64,000 bases of DNA, taken from the NCBI RefSeq assembly GCF_010183535.1, contig NC_071330.1, forward strand, positions 1,311,217-1,375,216. The letters are read 5' to 3'. Made by a program: the position numbers and the translations under genes. This document shows, piece by piece, positions 61,655-64,000 of this stretch (its first letter is position 1; every line of letters begins with the position of its first letter). The notes below the pieces were generated by a model that had not been told where the DNA came from, made no database searches, and worked only from the letters and a program-made list of their open reading frames with translations. Source of the stretch: Caenorhabditis remanei (Eukaryota > Nematoda > Chromadorea > Rhabditida > Rhabditidae).

Positions 61655-64000
61655 ATGGTTATAGACGAATACTCTGTTCCATTTATGAATGGAGTTCAAA
61701 CGTCCTTTCAGATGGTTTCACACGTTCTGATATTCCTGAAACAGTTCGCACCGAGAGACAGTAATTTCGTCAAGACTGTGGGTTTTCAATTCAAAAAACA
61801 GTTGTCATTGTGTGCAATTTTTCCAGATACACATTCCAACTCTTCAGAGCGTGGCTGGAATTTCCACCATTGCCCTGGTCGGATTATCAAACATTGTATC
61901 GTCCAAACATTACACTCCCATCAATCTGATGGATGTGCTCTGCATTATTTTTGGATCCTTCACTCTTGGAACAGGGATTTCTATATTGATAAAGTTATCT
62001 TCCGGTGAGTCTATTCCAGCAATATACAGTGCGCTCAATATTAATAGGATTCCCTAGATTTTAGGTTTCCAGACAGAGCCAGTACTGATACAAAAAATCT
62101 TTGATGACCATTTGATTCAGGATACAAAGAAACCCCAGGGGATGTATTCTCATGATTCTATCATTATTCTTAGAAGCGCACCACCGAAAAGGCTCTTTTT
62201 CAGCCATCCAATATTAATAAGGCCACCTTGAAAATCGAATTTTCAGTTGATTTTAAAGAATTTGTTGAATCTTTAAAAATCTATCTAAACATACTATTTC
62301 TGTTCTCCATTATGCTTCCAGAGTTTTCAACCCCAAAATCAAATGTTTGCCACCTTCGAATTTTCACCTATCAGAAATATTCACTGTTTCAGAACTTCGA
62401 GACGAGTATCTCTTAATACAGATCACGTATCATTCTGAAAATTTCCATCAAAGTGAATCAAATTATTCATGATAAAAATCAATAACGGATGCGCAAAAAT
62501 ATTTATTTTCTGAAAACTTATACTCACGATTTTTGAACCCATTTGGGCCAAATACCCCTATTTTCTGAAGTTGTGTCAAAAGGATGAATTCTTGGATCAG
62601 ACTGTCAACACAGTGTTAAAATACATTAAAAATGAATTTGGGCACTTCTTCTAGTCCTTGAACACAGTTCTGAAACAGTGAATTTTCAGATTTTTGAAAA
62701 TTTGAAGGTGGCAAACATTTGGTTTTGGAGTTGAAAACGCCAAAATTATAATGGAATCATTTGAAAACATCAGAAAAGTATGTTTTGATCGATTTTTTAA
62801 TTTTTCAAGGAAAAAAATCTTAAAAATCAACTGAAAATCCGATTTTCGAGGTGGTCCTAGGAATATTGGACGGCTGAGAAGGTTACTTTTCGGTGATACG
62901 ATTCTAACTAGGGAAGGATTCCGTACCAACCTGTGCCTGTGAAGATGTAGTTGCGGGTTGAAACCTATGTGGTTAGAATGGAAATTAATAAATTTATAAG
63001 AAAGGTTCTTATAGTTAGCCATACAAATCTTTGGAATATGGTGTGGGGAGGAACTACTTTCTTGACTCCCCAGATAATCCACTTTTTCAACGGTGGGTTG
63101 GTCGAGTGGGTAAGAGGTTGGGTTGGGATGAAGGAGGTCATGGCTCGGTTCCTCGCGTAGTTTTTTTCCTTTTTCCTCTTTGATTTTTTATGGAAATGGA
63201 TTATATCTTTTTTATAATTCTTTATGGGCTTTTAACAAAAACCTTATGAATACACAAAAGTAATTTTCGCAAATTTGTCCATTTCCAGAAAAAATCAAAA
63301 AAGAAAAAAGGAAAAAAAACAATAGCGTCAAGAGGAACCGAACCCTAACCTCTTGCCACCCAACCCAACCTCTTACCCACTCGACCACCGTAGAAAAAGT
63401 GGATTATCTGGGGAGTGAAGAAAGTAGAGAAAGTAGTTCCTCCCCACCTCCAAAGATTTGTATGGTTAAGAACCGGGTCAGAGCTTCGAGCTGAATGTTC
63501 TCCATTCCTGGATTCATTCAGCAAAATTTGGAAATCCCAGCCGATTTTCCATTCTAACCATATACATAGGTCTCAACACGCAATTCCATCTTGAGACGAG
63601 ATCCTTCCCTAGTAAGGAAAGTGGTAGAATCATGAAAATTTGGTCCCTGGGGTTTCTTTGTCCCTGAATCGAATGGCCATCACAGATTTTTCGTATCTGA
63701 CTGGTTCTGCCTGGAACACCAAAATCTAGGGGGGTCCTATTAATATTGGACGTGAAACAAGATATATTTTCAGAAGTGTCAGACGGATATCGACGCGTTA
63801 TTCTATCGGGCCGCATGAAAACTCGAGCGGAAATTATTCATCTTTGTGACGGACTACCAAATATTGAGTCTATGATGAGTTTGAAGAATTCCGGTAGACA
63901 ACAAACTGTAAACGCTCTTCTACCCAAAACAAACCCAAACGTTCTTTTTTCAGGAAACGTTCATAATCTCGTTCAAAGACCCCACAAATGCCGAAGAATT
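61655..64000 (+). CDS. Multi-TM protein, family of unknown function, P3 (3' end beyond window)
   Basis: Visible exons 61655-61777, 61827-62004, 63774-63907 and 63954-64000 follow the P1 exon phases. The chosen ATG gives MVIDEYSVPFMNGVQTSFQM, which lines up with the P1 start; an earlier in-frame ATG at 61610 is possible. Exon 2 (IHIPTLQSVAGIST...) carries both N-terminal hydrophobic segments, exon 3 ends NIESMMSLKNSGRQQT like P1 NIESMLSTKSSRRQQS, and exon 4 starts ETFIISFKD like P1 IMILSFKD. Intron 2 is 1.77 kb owing to nested foldbacks. Function unknown. Confidence 0.7.
62036..63748. mobile_element. CAATATTAATAGGA foldback with a nested element
   Basis: The left end CAATATTAATAGGATTCCCT and right end complement, with matching arms of about 130 bp. 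Between them 62186-62900 is another inverted repeat (TTTTCAGTTGATTTT near 62244 against 62830), and 62907-63613 is an ACTAGGGAAGGATTCCG foldback. Nested insertion order: the CTAGGG element is youngest. Confidence 0.75.
62907..63613. mobile_element. ACTAGGGAAGGATTCCG foldback with tRNA-like sequence in both arms
   Basis: ACTAGGGAAGGATTCCG at the left and ATCCTTCCCTAGT at the right. At 63090-63160 (plus) and 63402-63325 (minus), TGGTCGAGTGGGTAAGAGGT (A-box-like) is followed by CTCGGTTCC or GGTTCGGTTCC (B-box-like), like a Leu/Ser-type tRNA. Confidence 0.8.

Noticed and set aside
1..64000. CRISPR array among the many spaced repeats
   Set aside because: Repeat words are short, irregularly spaced and variable, the DNA is eukaryotic, and no cas genes are present.

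Overview
The window is nuclear DNA of a Caenorhabditis-type nematode. Genes are split by many short introns with strong GT..TTTCAG borders. The protein families are nematode ones: a muscle myosin, an F-box protein with an FBA-type tail, a Skp1-like protein, a ZYG-11-type LRR protein, a NAS astacin and a transthyretin-like secreted protein. A complete U6 snRNA matches the nematode form. Introns and spacers are packed with inverted-repeat (foldback/MITE) elements. I cannot name the species.

Layout. 1-13658 (-): muscle myosin heavy chain, motor and neck only, because the rod lies beyond the left edge. Its introns hold tRNA-Thr(UGU) genes and two ~1.06-kb inverted-repeat elements, each inserted inside a tRNA-Thr gene. 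13659-16473: spacer with a rearranged copy of myosin intron sequence and a possible 56-aa two-exon gene. 16474-21214 (+): F-box protein, two introns swollen by repeats. 22109-22330: ZYG-11-like relic. 23036-23536 (+): intronless Skp1-like gene. 23633-23692: tRNA-Pro pseudogene. 24266-24368 (-): U6 snRNA. 25268-31201 (-): ZYG-11-type protein. 31500-31696: tail-to-tail tRNA-Thr pair. 31992-33464 (-): astacin. 34915-37350 (-): transthyretin-like gene. 39869-64000: an accessory block of two interleaved families of unknown function. One is a small four-TM family on the minus strand (A 39869-43510, B 45020-46826, C 53875-56065). The other is a larger multi-TM family on the plus strand (P1 48315-50698, P2 51573-53050, P3 61655 to the edge). 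A COMM-domain gene without a visible first exon sits between P1 and P2.

How the genes might work together. F-box, Skp1-like and ZYG-11-type proteins are all parts of cullin-RING ubiquitin ligases, so 16-31 kb may be a cluster of fast-evolving ligase components. The two membrane families alternate and have duplicated together with their flanks, including one 3' block nearly identical between copies B and C. Their role is unknown.

The most notable signal is the link between inverted-repeat elements and Pol III genes. Two related elements with CACAGGT termini sit in the A box of two separate tRNA-Thr genes with 2-bp target duplications. Several unrelated foldback elements also carry tRNA-like A/B-box sequence. 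All exon models were assembled by eye from splice signals and reading-frame agreement; no search or alignment was run.
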